From: Caprimulgus europaeus
Taxonomy: Eukaryota; Chordata; Aves; Caprimulgiformes; Caprimulgidae
Length of the DNA: 64,000 nucleotides
Assembly (NCBI GenBank): GCA_907165065.1
Contig: OU015539.1
Span: 806,001 to 870,000, forward strand
Direction: 5' to 3'
The notes below the pieces were generated by a model that did no database searches, was not told where the DNA came from, and saw only the letters and a program-made list of their open reading frames with translations. A program made the position numbers and the translations under genes. Shown piece after piece: positions 36,201 to 48,110 of the stretch. Position 1 is the stretch's first letter; the number at the start of each line of letters is the position of its first letter.

Positions 36201-39200
36201 TGACTTTTAACATCCTGGCTGAAGGAAGGTGCTGCCTCTCTGTAAATCCAGTTGTGCATTTGAGGCTTCCATCCTGCTCACAGTGCTTGGGCACAGGGTC
36301 CTCTGCAATGGTTTTCAGGTAGCAGCTTTGCTGTCACTTGCACTCAGGCCCATGTCCCTCCTCAGGAAGGACTTTCTCCTATAGGAAGTGATGAAGCCAT
36401 CTTCCAAACCTGCCCACCCAGTGCTGGGCCTCCCTGGCAGGAGTTATTTGTGACCGTGTTATTTGTCTAAAGGACAGGCCATCACCACCTAAGCACTGAA
36501 GAGCTCGAGGAAGCAGCTGTTGACTTAAGCTAGAATTAATGTTTGATGTACGAGTTATGGATTAATAGCTTGCTATTATCTTGCTAAGCCATCACTGGCC
36601 TGACTTTCTGAATAAAAAAAATATTAACTAGAATGCCAAACACTTGTACTAGGGCAGAGCAAGTCCAGCTCCCCAGTTCATGAATGAACCTCAGCAGTTC
36701 CACCTGGGATTACTGCACACGCCTGCTCAGGGATGAAAGGAGGGGGGAAAAAAAGGAGCAGTTCACAAAGCTGCTAAGCACTTTGCTTCCATGTCTCCAG
36801 GCAAAAGAAAGAGTTTAGTTTCCTGTACAAAGGGGAACTGTGAAGCACACAGTGATGCTCATCACTTTGTCCTTTCTGGCTGCGGGAGAAAGTCTGAAAT
36901 GGAAGGCTCAGGTTCTCAGAGCGGCTGACAAGGTTCTGGTTTTCCCTCCCGTTGCAGCGCAATGGGGAGTGTTTGATCGTGTATCTGGAAGACACACGAT
37001 TCAGTCAGCATAACTTTGCAAACTACTGCATAAGAGGTGTCCATTTACATGGTCTGGAAGGGAAGAGTTAAATAAAAGCACGTTTTCCTGTGTTTGTCAC
37101 AAGAAAAGAGCACCATCATGGCCTGTCAGTGCCGGTGCACAGTCACTTGCTGATGACCATGTTAACACTGTATTGCTGAGCTGCTAGACCATCTGCCAAC
37201 AGGAATGAGCCCAGAGGATACTCTTGTGGCTGCAGGCATTGCCCTATGAAACCAGAGGGGATGGCAGGAGACATTTGAAGCTTCAAATTATCCAGCCCAG
37301 TTCTGTGGTCTGAAGTACAAGCCCAAGACAGTCTATTCACAAGGTTAATTTCACTCCACCCACGTCCATTAATACTGATTTGCACTGACATAAAGAAAAA
37401 CCACATTGGTTTCTTTGACTGCAAGCGGGAATCCTATCATAGCCATTCTCATTCCAGTCTCCAGTGAAATTTAGGAATAAAATATATTAATCATAGAACA
37501 TAAGGAGGATTTGAAATATTCTTTTTGATTTAAAACATCCTGTGTTTGTATTGGCTAACAGTTCTGGCAACGGAAACACGTTACCTTTGGACATGCTGCG
37601 ATTCAGTCATTTGGAAGCAGGTGCCACTTAAAAGCCAAGACCTAAGTGCTCGTGAGCTTCATGGCTGACTGGTCCTGAATTCTGGCCTCTGTTAGTTCTA
37701 GCTGTATAAAAGCCAGAGCTCAGAAATCAGGCAGAGTTACTATATCCATACTTGCATATTCAATGCGTTACTTGCAGACATCTGCACGCACACGTGTGTG
37801 TATGAACACATACATGGGTGTAAAACCTAAAGTTTTACTTCCCAGTTGAAGCAGGCTGCAGACCTGGGCTCTGGAGGTCACCTGCTCTGATCCCCTGCTA
37901 AACAGTTAGTTATCTTTAAGTTGCTCAGGGCTGAGTCCACACCTCTCCCATCTTGCAGTGAAGGGAAACTGGACACGATACTTCACCAGCCTGATGGCTA
38001 TCCTCGTGCTAATGCAACCAAGTGAGCAACTCTCTGTGTTCACTGTTCACTTATGGTCAAGGTGTAGCCCACCAGGCTCCCAAAGTGCACCTGCAAAGCT
38101 GCTCCCAGCCAGCTGGGCCCATGGCTGTTGTGGTGCAGGGGATTCTTTGGGGTTCTTCTGTCCCACCTTTGTGCTTTATTTAAATGGTGTGTAACTGAAT
38201 CTTCCAGGATGCAGAGGGAATGAAGCACTTCTCTGACTCTGCCACTAAGTTAGGACTTGGGGGAGGAGAGCAAACTTTGCCAGTAAAAGACCAAGGCAAA
38301 GAAGGCATGGAGTAACCAGTCCTTTCCATGCCCTGTGTCACTAAGTTGCCCACCCCGTTCAGCAGCAAGCCAACATCTTTCTTCAACTTTCTTTGCTGCT
38401 AATATACCTACAGAAATCATCCTTGCTGACCTTCTCATCTCTCATTTGTTTCAATTCCAGGTGAGCTTTGGCTTTCCTAAGTCCATCCCTGCATGCCCAG
38501 GTCCTGCTCCCATCATCTTTCTGGAGAGCCTGTCCCTTTCCACCTCCCACACACGTCCTTTTTGCATTTAAGTTCAACCAGGAGCAAGGTTCTCAGCCAA
38601 GCTGGGCTCTTTCCACACCTGCTCATTTTATTGTACAACAGGAAGTCCTTGCTTATGTTCTTGTGCCTTGTGCATGAAAATCAATCAAGTCTCCTGGGCT
38701 CCTTTCCCCTTCAAGACAGCTTCCTGCAGGATCCTGCCTGCCAGTTCCCTGAGCAACTCAACATCTGCTCTCCTGAAGCCCATGGTCTCTAACCTGCTGC
38801 TTGCCTTCCTTTCTGCTCTCAGACTCCTAAAATCCACTCTTTTCTGGTTGCTGCTGCCAAAGCTGCTGTTGGCCTTCACATCTCCAACCAGTTCTGACTC
38901 CATACATCCTGGCTGCAGGTAAAACTGCACCTAAATGTCTGACTGTGGCCGATGCCAAGGCAGTTGTATTCTGTATTTAAATGGTCACCTGTTCTCTTGA
39001 CGATCAGATTTTACTCTCTCAGGAAAAAGATTTTGGCATCTCTAGGGATGGCTCAGAGCTGTTGGTCCTCGGCAGCAGTCGAAGCAGGAGGCTGCCCTGG
39101 CACGTAGAGAACCACACGGAAAGTGCTAGAATGGCAGTGAACAGACTGGCAGCAGATCCCTGCTTTGAACCCACATGTGGCTTCACTTAGTCCAAGAAAA

Positions 39201-40779
39201 GCAGGAATAGCGAGGATCCTACCCAGGGCAGCACTGTTCAGAGCTACAGCTGAGCCCCAGAACCAGAGCTGCACCTCCTCAGAGGAAAGGATGGAAAGGT
39301 TCCCACCGTGTCCACACAGCTCTGGCAGACAAAGCTAACGGCAGCGCAGGGACCCCCTCCTCTCGCACGCGTCAGACCAACCCAAGCGCCGTCTGCTGAG
39401 ACAGCAAAATCACACAGATGTGAAAGAGGAATAAACAAGAGACTGAAGGTCTGGTGCTGGAAATACTCCAGTACCTCCTAAAACACTTATCATGTGTTAG
39501 GAAGCTCAGAGACTGGAGAAGCAATAAAAAAGGTCTTGCTGATGGAGGCTGTCTGCAGCAAGGCTCCCTCCACGCTAACATCTGCACTCCTGGCAGAGCC
39601 GAGTGGAGATGAGGCCAATGCGAGACATCTCGATATCGAATGGCATGGTAAATTCACTGACACTCATGAGACTTCCACACAAACCAGGGGTCAGCGTGTG
39701 CTGTTTGCTTTTGAAACCAGGTTTGTAGCTACAGAGAGTTCCCAAGTTTCACTGAAGTTTCCTTGGAGATTTTGAGCTCCTTTGAAATCCAGATACCAGT
39801 AGGTGTGGTGGTCCAAGGAGAAAAACAGAAGAAAATAAACCATCCTTTAGAGAGGGAAGCTTCTGAGGGTTGTTCATCCCTGGTAAAGTTGAGCAGAGGA
39901 ATCATACAGATGAAGAGAAAATAAAAAGATCAGAGATAAAGATGGAGATGACTTATGAAGTCTCTCATTTCCTTGTAAGGCAAAAATAAAGAGGCACATG
40001 ATGGAACTGAAAGATGATACTTTTAAATGAGAAAAAGTATGTATTTTTGTACAAAAGATGTGCTCATTTTGTGGAAGTGCTGGCTGAGGGCACTGGCAGC
40101 AGCTCAGCCAGCAACAAAGATAATTAACAAAATAAGAACCAGATGTAAATCCCTGCAGTAAAGTCATGAACTGATACAGACAGCTGGAAATAATATCTGA
40201 AAGGGGTAAACTGCCCTTGTTCAAGGAGTTTATAGATCAATTTTCTAAACTATTCCACTGCTGAATAAATCATTCCAGAAATTTGAATGCACAATGACTG
40301 TGAAGATGATAAATTATCAAGTGTTCATACACTTCAGGGTAGGAACGGCTTTGTGGGCAAGGCTGGAAGGAAGTTCCTCTTCTCTTTCACCCTCTCAGCT
40401 TCTGCTCCAATGTAGCCTCACACTTTACTGGGACATGTTGTTTGGTGGGAGGACAACTTCAAATTTGTTTCAAACACACAAATGCAAGATGGCTCGCCTG
40501 TCTCAAATAAAAACACCAACCAGTGTTCATGCTGCAAAGCACCTGAACTCAAAGGGCAAATCCCACCCTACCCAAGCTGTGCTGGGTTGAACACGCCTGT
40601 GTCACAGTACAGACCCCTTAAAGTAGGGTGGCAGCTTTATAAACCAAGGCGACTGACTCTGGCTCATGTTTCTGTTCTGCCAGACCAAAATCCTCTCTAG
40701 CTTGGGGATGGGCACTCCCCGAGGAAGGGCACTGCACAGGGCTGACAGAGGTGTCGTTAACTCCTCCCGTCCTTTCCAG
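33227..40779 (+). other. CCDC9B: CCDC9B intron 5 (between the two repeat-module exons)
   Basis: About 7.5 kb. It contains an old interspersed-repeat remnant around 38690-38925, listed separately. The rest shows AT-rich stretches (around 35590-35700, 36520-36640 and 39930-40060) without recognised exons, RNA genes or intact repeats. Confidence 0.7.
38690..38925 (+). repeat. Decayed CR1-related repeat remnant (tentative)
   Basis: The succession of CTGCTCTCCTGAAGCCCATG, TCCTTTCTGCTCTCAGACTC, AAATCCACTCTTTTCTGGTT and GGCCTTCACATCTCCAACCA resembles an old interspersed sequence common in sauropsid genomes that I associate with the internal region of CR1-type LINEs. It is degraded and non-coding. 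The family assignment is from pattern memory only. Confidence 0.45.
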
Positions 40780-40929
40780 GGCAAGCGGATCGTCAGTGAG
40801 AAGCGCAGCGAGTGCTTCCCCGGCCCAGGCAGAGCGCCGGACCTGAGCGAGGAGGACACAGACCATCTGGTGGCCTTCCGCCGAGGGAGGAGGATGCAGA
40901 TTGCCATCACCATGGATAACAAGGAAAAA
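40780..40929 (+). CDS. CCDC9B: CCDC9B coding exon 6 (repeat module B)
   Basis: Fifty codons start GKRIVSEKRSECFPG, pass through an acidic LSEEDTDHL stretch and end FRRGRRMQIAITMDNKEK. The acceptor is CGTCCTTTCCAG and the donor is GTAAGT; it is phase 0 at both ends. It is a clear second copy of the module in exon 5: the KRxVSEK start, the acidic middle followed by DH, and the FR.G.RMQ.A.TMDNK.K end are shared. The GKRIVSEK part is also present in human CCDC9B as I recall it. Confidence 0.93.
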
Positions 40930-42172
40930 GTAAGTGCACTGTGAATGACTGGACTGACTGCAATGTGCCAGTGGCACCCACTGGTTCTGCTGGCATGAGA
41001 CGGGCCATGGAGACAGGAGCTAGCCCAGCACCAGGACACTGGGAGAGACTGTATATTAATAGTGTGGAGCTTATCACCCTAAAACTCTCTGGCTTCATCA
41101 CTGTGAAAGAGGAGAGGCTACAATCCTTTCCCTTCTCTGTGATCCTAGCTAGAGCAATGGGGATTTCCATAAGGAAAATCAGATGCTGTTTTGGGAGGAC
41201 TGATGAGAGCACTGCCAGATATGGGGCATGAATCTCACCTCCTGTCTCTTACCAACTTCTTTCTGGGGCCGTACTCAGATCGAGTCGGGAGCGCTCTCCT
41301 TTTGACCCACTGCACAACTTAACAGAGCTTCATGTCTGCTTCAAAACCCAAGTCCTGCTGTGCCTGGCCATAACCTACGGGGTGAGCTGGCTGAACTCTG
41401 TTAATCTTTTAAACATATTTCAAATACTTCTTCACAAATACCTTCCTCTTTACACACACGGAGGCATGTGATATTTTCCTCTTTGAGAGTTTGCACAGAT
41501 AAGTAAGAATGCCTGCAGCAAACAGGGTCAGCAAAGACTAGGAAGGAAAACAACACTTAGTGGAGCTGCCAAACACACCCAGGAAGGCTGGGAGACCCGC
41601 AGCACCCTCTCTGGGACAGCAGCCAACCATCTGCTAACTGCCCACGTTAAATCCTCAGCTTCTCCTCCTCCCCAGAGTTTACCTCAGGCTCTGAAGGCCC
41701 GTGTGCTCCTTTCTCATGGCTACCAAGCAGTTTTTTCAATGCCACAAGCCTCATACAGGCTGCCTGACTGAGCCCTAGTAACCACCCATTCACCAGCAGT
41801 TCACGTGGCAGATGGAGCTCGTTTCAGTCTTGAGGATTAGTGTTTTAAACAAGTACTTCTTTTTTCTGATAGTGATAGTGCTTCAAAAATTGAAACCAAG
41901 CAAGTCTGTCTCACATGCTGTGCCTCGGAGCGATGTGCTTCTCCAAGGGGCACTGGAACGCTGCAGTGCAGAGAGCAAGTCAGCAGTAGCAATTACAACA
42001 TGTATTAAATGCTCTATTAAAGAATTTGAGCCTGCAGAACTCAGTGTCATGGGGATGCTGAGTATAACAATTCATTTTGGAAATGGGGGTCAAATCCCAC
42101 CAGAACTGCTGGGATCACAAACCCTGGCAGCCCTGGGCTTCAGTTCCCCTCATGTAAGCAGGGTTACAGCAT

Positions 42173-42346
42173 GCCTCTGCCTCTGCCTCTGCCTCTGCCT
42201 CTGCCTCTGCCTCTGCCTCTGCCTCTGCCCCTGCCTCTGCCCCTGCCCCTGCCTCTGCCCCTGCCCCTGCCTCTGCCCCTGCCCCTGCCCCTGCCCCTGC
42301 CCCTGCCCCTGCCTCTGCCTCTGCCTCTGCCCCTGCCCCTGCCCCT

Positions 42347-42378
<32 letters not shown>

Positions 42379-42446
42379 CCCTGCCTCTGCCCCTGCCCCT
42401 GCCCCTGCCCCTGCCTCTGCCTCTGCCCCTGCCCCTGCCTCTGCCT
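42173..42446. repeat. Hexanucleotide array (CTGCCY)n
   Basis: About 45 uninterrupted 6-bp units alternate between GCCTCT and GCCCCT variants. Because the unit is a multiple of three, each frame stays open and translates to a two-residue repeat, which makes spurious long open frames. The two unit types are arranged in blocks rather than at random. It lies within CCDC9B intron 6. Confidence 0.97.
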
Positions 42447-43129
42447 TCCTGGCTCTGGTGATGATGAGCCTGTGAGCGATGCTGAGTTGCTCAGCGTTGC
42501 ATCACTTCAGGAAAACTGGTAAACAGGGAACCAGCTGGCAAACAAGAAAGCCTCTGCAACCCAAACCAGCCCAGCACTGCAGCAGAGCTGGGCCCTGCAC
42601 TGAAGGAGTGTTAGTGCAGCGCTGTTTGCACTCACACTAAGCGTTAGCAGCAGCAGCATTGGGAAGAGAGCAGAGCAGTGAAGCCTGCGGTCATCTCTCC
42701 CCTCCTGTAGTCGCCATCCCCCAAGTGAGGGGCCTCCTCTGCCAAGAACAGCACCTTTCTCCTTGACAGGCTTCTGCTTGCCTGAGTTCTAACTTTTATT
42801 TTTTTGTTTGAGTCCATCTACACTTTATCCCCCACAGCATTTCCAGCCAGGAGCTGCGATGTTAAGTGACATGCTGTGTGGAAACACAGATCCTTGCTTT
42901 TCCTTCAAGCTTCTTCCCTGATGACTCCACTTGGTGTTTCTGCGTCACAGGAAGCGGTGCAGAGATCACCCCCTGCTCCCCTTCCCACAGCACAAAGGAT
43001 TTTATCGACCCGGTTCACATCTCCCTTCAGCCTTCTCTTCTGCAGGCTGAAGAGACTGCCCCTATTGACACATCTCTGGTGAGGTAGTGCTGTATTCTTG
43101 ATCAGACTCATCGCCCTTGTCTGTGCCTT

Positions 43130-43800
43130 TGTTATTTTTACTGTGTTCTTTTAATACAAGAAGACCAGAACTGCACATGGTATTCAAGCTGTGCGCTCTT
43201 ACGGATGTACTCAGTGACATGAGAACGTTTCTGGCTTCCTCTCTATTCTGCTCCTAACAACTTTGCATTTTCTTTGCTTTTTCAAAAAATAATTGAGCTA
43301 ACATTTCCAGGGAACCAGTCACAATAACACCAAAAACGTCATTCCCGAGTGTTAATCATAGTTCAGGCTTCATTACTGTGTGTGTCTATATAAGAAGGGG
43401 CATTTTTCTCCCTGTGAGTTATTCTGTATTATTGATATTGAATTTCATCTGTAATTTTATGATGCAGGCATTCAATGTTGAGAGATCTTTTGCAGCTCTT
43501 TCCTGGCAAATTACATTCTTGGCCCTGGATGATTTAGTGTCATCAGCAAACTGTCATCTCTCTATTCAGCTGCTTTTCCAGACCATTTATGAGCATGTTG
43601 AGCAGTGCATGTTCCAGTGGCACACCCCTGCTAATCTTCTACCATGGAAACTGGCATTTTCTTGCCACTTTTTGTTTTCTGTCCTTTAATTAGTTGTTAA
43701 TCCAAAAGAGAAACTTCATTTTCACCCCCAAATTGATCAGTTACTGGGAGAGCCTGATGGGGTATCAGTGTTGTCATCTGAGTAGCTGTGTGTTAGGAAC
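43130..43800 (+). repeat. Ancient CR1/L3-type LINE fossil
   Basis: A string of degraded but recognisable phrases occurs in LINE order: AAGACCAGAACTGCACATGG, TGGCCCTGGATGATTTAGTG, GTCATCAGCAAACTGTCATC, CAGACCATTTATGAGCATGT, GAGCAGTGCATGTTCCAGTG, CACACCCCTGCTAATCTTCT and TTTCTGTCCTTTAATTAGTT followed by TTAATCC. This is typical of old CR1/L3 copies also found in mammals and turtles. No open frame survives. Confidence 0.65.
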
Positions 43801-46800
43801 TGAGCTGAGACCCCCAATTCAAGGATTAGCTTTCAGCCTCCCTTATTACCCCAGCACAGTCCATCCTTTGGGGTTTTTCACCTCATGCTCCAGCTGGTTC
43901 CCTGCTCATTCTGGGTTATCTGTGTCCTCCCTCCCACAGAGGCCTGTGGTGCCTCAGAGAGAGGATCCCACCCGTCACTCCCCCTTTGGTAACATCCCAT
44001 AGCCCAGCCACTGTCGAGTCTGCCTCTTCCTCTCTGCATTTGCCAAATTTATCCTGTTAAAACATTTCATTCCTCGTTATCCCACATTTTTCTGTATTTT
44101 TATTCATGATGAAAGTCAATAAAAAGAGAAAAAGAAAAGGCTCTCATTCTTGCTGCCCTTGGTGCTTGTAGCTAACACCACATTGTCCGTCCCAGCCCGC
44201 ATCGCAGCAGGGCACAGCTGTGGCAGAGCCTGCCAAAGAGGAAATGCAAGAGAAAGAAATCTGTTCTCATTATTTTCTTTTCCAGAGCAGCCCCAGTGCC
44301 TTATATTACCCTAACATCTTGAAGCCTGCTTTTTCCTACTCAGTGAAGGACTCTCTTACTCTGTCAGCACGAGTCTTGGGGGAACCAAATTACCCTGACT
44401 CCTTGCAGAACGAATTAGCCTGAGCACCTCTTTCTACTGATGCAACTTCATGGCCTCCAGTGCTGCTGCCGGCTTGGAAGTGCCACATCTGGGACCTTTT
44501 TCCCCACCTCTGCCTGGCTGTCCCAAATCTGCAGGCAGGGCTGGGGATAATGACTAATATTTAGCATCACTTTTCCTAAAAAGCCACTCTGTGCTCTGGC
44601 AGTGTTTCAGGATCGTTAATACATTAGAGCTGCGAGCCAGCGGCCCAGGACCAGTGCAGCACAATGGTTAATTAGCAAGTTACAAATCATCTTTTAAATG
44701 GACAGTTGATAGGGCTTCAGGGCTTTTAAATTCTCCTTTTATTAACGAGTTTCCAAGGATAGTGTATCAGAAATTAGTCTGTAATCAAGAGACACAGAAG
44801 CTGCTTTCGGACACTCACACAGATGAGTCTGACAGAACCAAACCTGTGGCAGGAGAAACGCTTTTACACTGCAGATGGGAGAGAAAGATGGGCAGAAGAG
44901 TGGCTGGGCAGACTTTAGGTCCCTTCAGGCAGCACAATTAGGAGGCAGATTTTTCAAAAGAGTTAGAAAAAAAATTCCTCTTATGTACTAGTGTCAAAAC
45001 TCCTGCCCAGTGGGGGACACGAGCACTGGAAAACCTGCCCGAAGCCCCTACAAGAACCTCCTCCTGCGGAAGAAACGCCAGCTCTGGTGCCAAACACGCC
45101 TGGAGGAGTGGGTACCGAGGGGTTAATTTAGCACATCCCTTGGTGCTCATTTTCAAAATAAGAAGACAGTGAAGTAGCCCAGAAATGTTGGAGCCTGTCA
45201 AAGCTTTTGGTTTGGAGAACAGTTAGTACAAAACAATGCTGGACATGGCTGGATAACGGCAGCAGCCTTGTCACCGTGTCACCGTGTCACTGCGGCACAT
45301 GAACACTGGCTGAGTACATGGAGGTCGGGAGGTCAGACAAAGCCAGCGTCAGAAAGCACTGAGGCTCCCAGGGCTGGATCCTGGGTAGGAGCAGGCTCTG
45401 CCCCAGCTGGAGCACTCTGTGCCCGAGAAATGGGGACATCCTCGCGGAAATCTCAGGATAAACAAACATCTGCTCTGTCTGCTTTAAGTTTTTGTTCCCT
45501 CCTCGCACCTCTCCCCCTGCTGCGCAGGAACAGTTACAGGATGAGATGATAATGCCATTGTCATATTTCATCATTTGGGGGGCGGAGAGGAGGAAGGAGG
45601 AGAAAAACATGTTTTGCTTCCCCTGGCCTGGGTGTGTCATGAGAGGCTAACAGCAGCTCTGGGGCAGCAGGGAGCAAACGTGAAAATCTGCTCCCGTGCA
45701 AGAGCAAAGCCAACCACACATCACACATCAGAGCTGCACACATCAGAGCTGCCTTCCTGGTAGAAAAGAACTAGAATTTTTTTTGGTCCTCTCTGTTTTC
45801 CACAGTGCCCTCTGAGAAGCAAAGATAGAAGCAGACTAAAGAAAAAGGCAGCCTGGCTTTGAGTGAGGGGTGTAAGAGGATGGGGAGTTGCACAGTGTCC
45901 CTGTGACAGAGCGATTTGTGGTGTGCACTGAAGAGCTGGTGCCCAAACCAGGACAGCCCCCGGGATGCAGGTCTGGTGCTGGCCAGCCACGCAGGAGCTG
46001 CGCCTTCTCCTCTGGCGAGCTGCAGCAGGTCCCTCACCACACCATCCCAGCACATTTCCTGGGCACAGGCTCAGTCCTCGCAGCTCCTTGGCAGAGACAG
46101 GGCTGAGGCCAAGCTGCAGACAGACAGACAGAGCTCTGCGCGCTGCTCCCTCTGCAGCTTGCACACACCCTGGCTCCATGCTCCAGCTGTGCGGATGCTC
46201 TGGCTTTCCGGTTCCTGTCTTTGGGGACACAATCAGGCATTGTAAAGGGTCCAAACCGAATACATTCTTTGCATGAGCTTGCATGAGAACTATGCAGACT
46301 CAGTTGAAACAATAAGCACACCCATGCAGCTCCCTGCCTCAGTTTCCCCATCAGTTATGAGCTGTCTTTGGCATTTCCGAGGCAACCAGTGCTCCTTCTC
46401 CCCTGTCTCTCTCCCCACGCACGGTTTCCCCCAGGGATGGAGGCGCTCCAGTTCTTCTGTGGCAGCTGGCTCCTTTGTACTCTTCCTAAAAAAAATAAGT
46501 TTCTTTTACAGCTGCTTTAAGGGCTAAACATCCATCTGCACCTTGCTCCCCAGCCAGCCTCCTCAGATAAGCAAAGTTTCCAAGTTTCTGCTGGGTTAAT
46601 GTCTTGATAAATGCAAGGTCTCAGTTTGGGGCTGCAGAGACTTGTTAGATCCCTTTCTAGGATTCCTCAAATTGGGCTGGATGAGCAGTTGGTCCAGCCC
46701 AGCTCGAGCAGTTGATTTTGGGCCTGGTGGGAGCATTTTTGGTTATATACATTTACACAGCAAGCTTTTGAAATAAATCCCCAGTATCAGCTTTCACCCT

Positions 46801-48035
46801 GACTCGTTTGCAACAGGTCAGGATATGGTCAGGGGTGGCTTCTCTGAGCACAGACCCCTCTGCTTTTTTTCCCAAATCTTTGCTAAAATTCCTAGGACAA
46901 CATAGCTAATGCTTTCCTCGTTACTTCCAAGGATCTGTTGACACAAGCTTCCATCTGTACTGCAGCTACACCAGCTTCACACCAGTCAGGCCAGTGAAAC
47001 TGTCATGCACTGAGTGCAATGTCCCACCTGCCTCAGCTTTGGCACATGTGGACAATTCCCAAAAGGCCTGTCCCCAGCTCGCTCCCTGCACCGTCCCGCC
47101 GTGTGCGGGGGAGCTGAGCGGGGGTGACTTGCCAGCAGTATTAAGTCTGGTATCCTGAATTTCACACATCCAGCCCCATGATGCTGGGCTGAACCTGGGG
47201 CTGGCAAAGAACTGGAATAAAAGTCCTGTTTCCAGCCTGGGCTGGACCTCGCAGCACTGACCCTTTCTGGAACAGCTGACCTGGCAGTTTGTGCCTGTGA
47301 CTTTCCCCTTTGTGTTTCAGTTTTGCTTGGCAATGCAGAACCACAGCACAATAATCTCAGCCCCACACACTCCCTGGCCCCGTAGCGGTTCAGCAGGGAG
47401 GGAATGTGGGGACACCTCTGCTCCCCTGGGCACGAGGCATCCCCAGGGCTGCCATGGACAGTTACAAAACGGGGGGAGGCAGCTGTGATAAATGCTGTGC
47501 CACTTGGCAGCCTCCATGCTGCAAATCACATGTCATGGCAGCACATGGGTGGGACTGGGAGCTGCTCATGGAGAAGCATGTGGTCACCTCAGGGCAGAGC
47601 CCCGAGCAAGCACCAAGCCCCTGCCCTGAGGGGCTCAGCAGCGTGCTGGGCAGGCTGCTGCCCTGCTCTCATCCACCTGGCACATGCAACAGCAAGCAGC
47701 CCTCCCATGGCACCGGGAAAAGGTACCCGAAACTTGGTCTGCCTTGGAAAGAAGTGGGACCCTACAGGACACCTCTCTGCCTCTGGCTTGGGAGGAGGGG
47801 GAACCTGTGGGAACACACCCCTTTTCTTGCTTTTCTCATGCATCTCTTCATTTCTGACATCTGACATCTTTTTTTCCACATCAGTTTGATTCAGGCCCCC
47901 AGAAACTTTCCTCTTTTGTTGACCTTTTCTGAACAGTTCTTCCATGTCCTGGTGGGCACAGGGTCAGGCACTGACTCCCCTGCCAGCAGTCCTTGCTTAA
48001 TCCTTGAAATAATTCCTGCTTCTCTGCTCTTGCAG

Positions 48036-48110
48036 GCAGAGGAGAGGAGAACAGCAGAGAAGAGGAGATCGGACAGTGACAAAGGCCCAGAAACTGAGCA
48101 CAGCCGGAAG
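48036..48110 (+). CDS. CCDC9B: CCDC9B coding exon 7
   Basis: Twenty-five codons of charged, presumably disordered sequence start AEERRTAEKRRSDSDKG and end EHSRK. The acceptor CTCTGCTCTTGCAG is strong, the donor is GTGAGT, and both ends are phase 0. It has no distinctive motif of its own. Its phase and its place between exons 6 and 8 support the call. Confidence 0.8.

Larger units (their letters stand above)
40930..48035 (+). other. CCDC9B: CCDC9B intron 6
   Basis: About 7.1 kb. It holds the 274-bp hexanucleotide array (42173-42446), an ancient LINE fossil (43130-43800) and an AT-rich patch with several TAAT words (44540-44780). The long plus-strand open frame at 41812-42522 is produced by the hexanucleotide array and is not a gene. 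Confidence 0.75.

Noticed and set aside
41812-42522. Plus-strand open frame of 236 codons with Cys/Leu/Pro repeats
   Set aside because: It is open only because the 6-bp array has no stop in any phase; flanking residues show no family and no splice structure.
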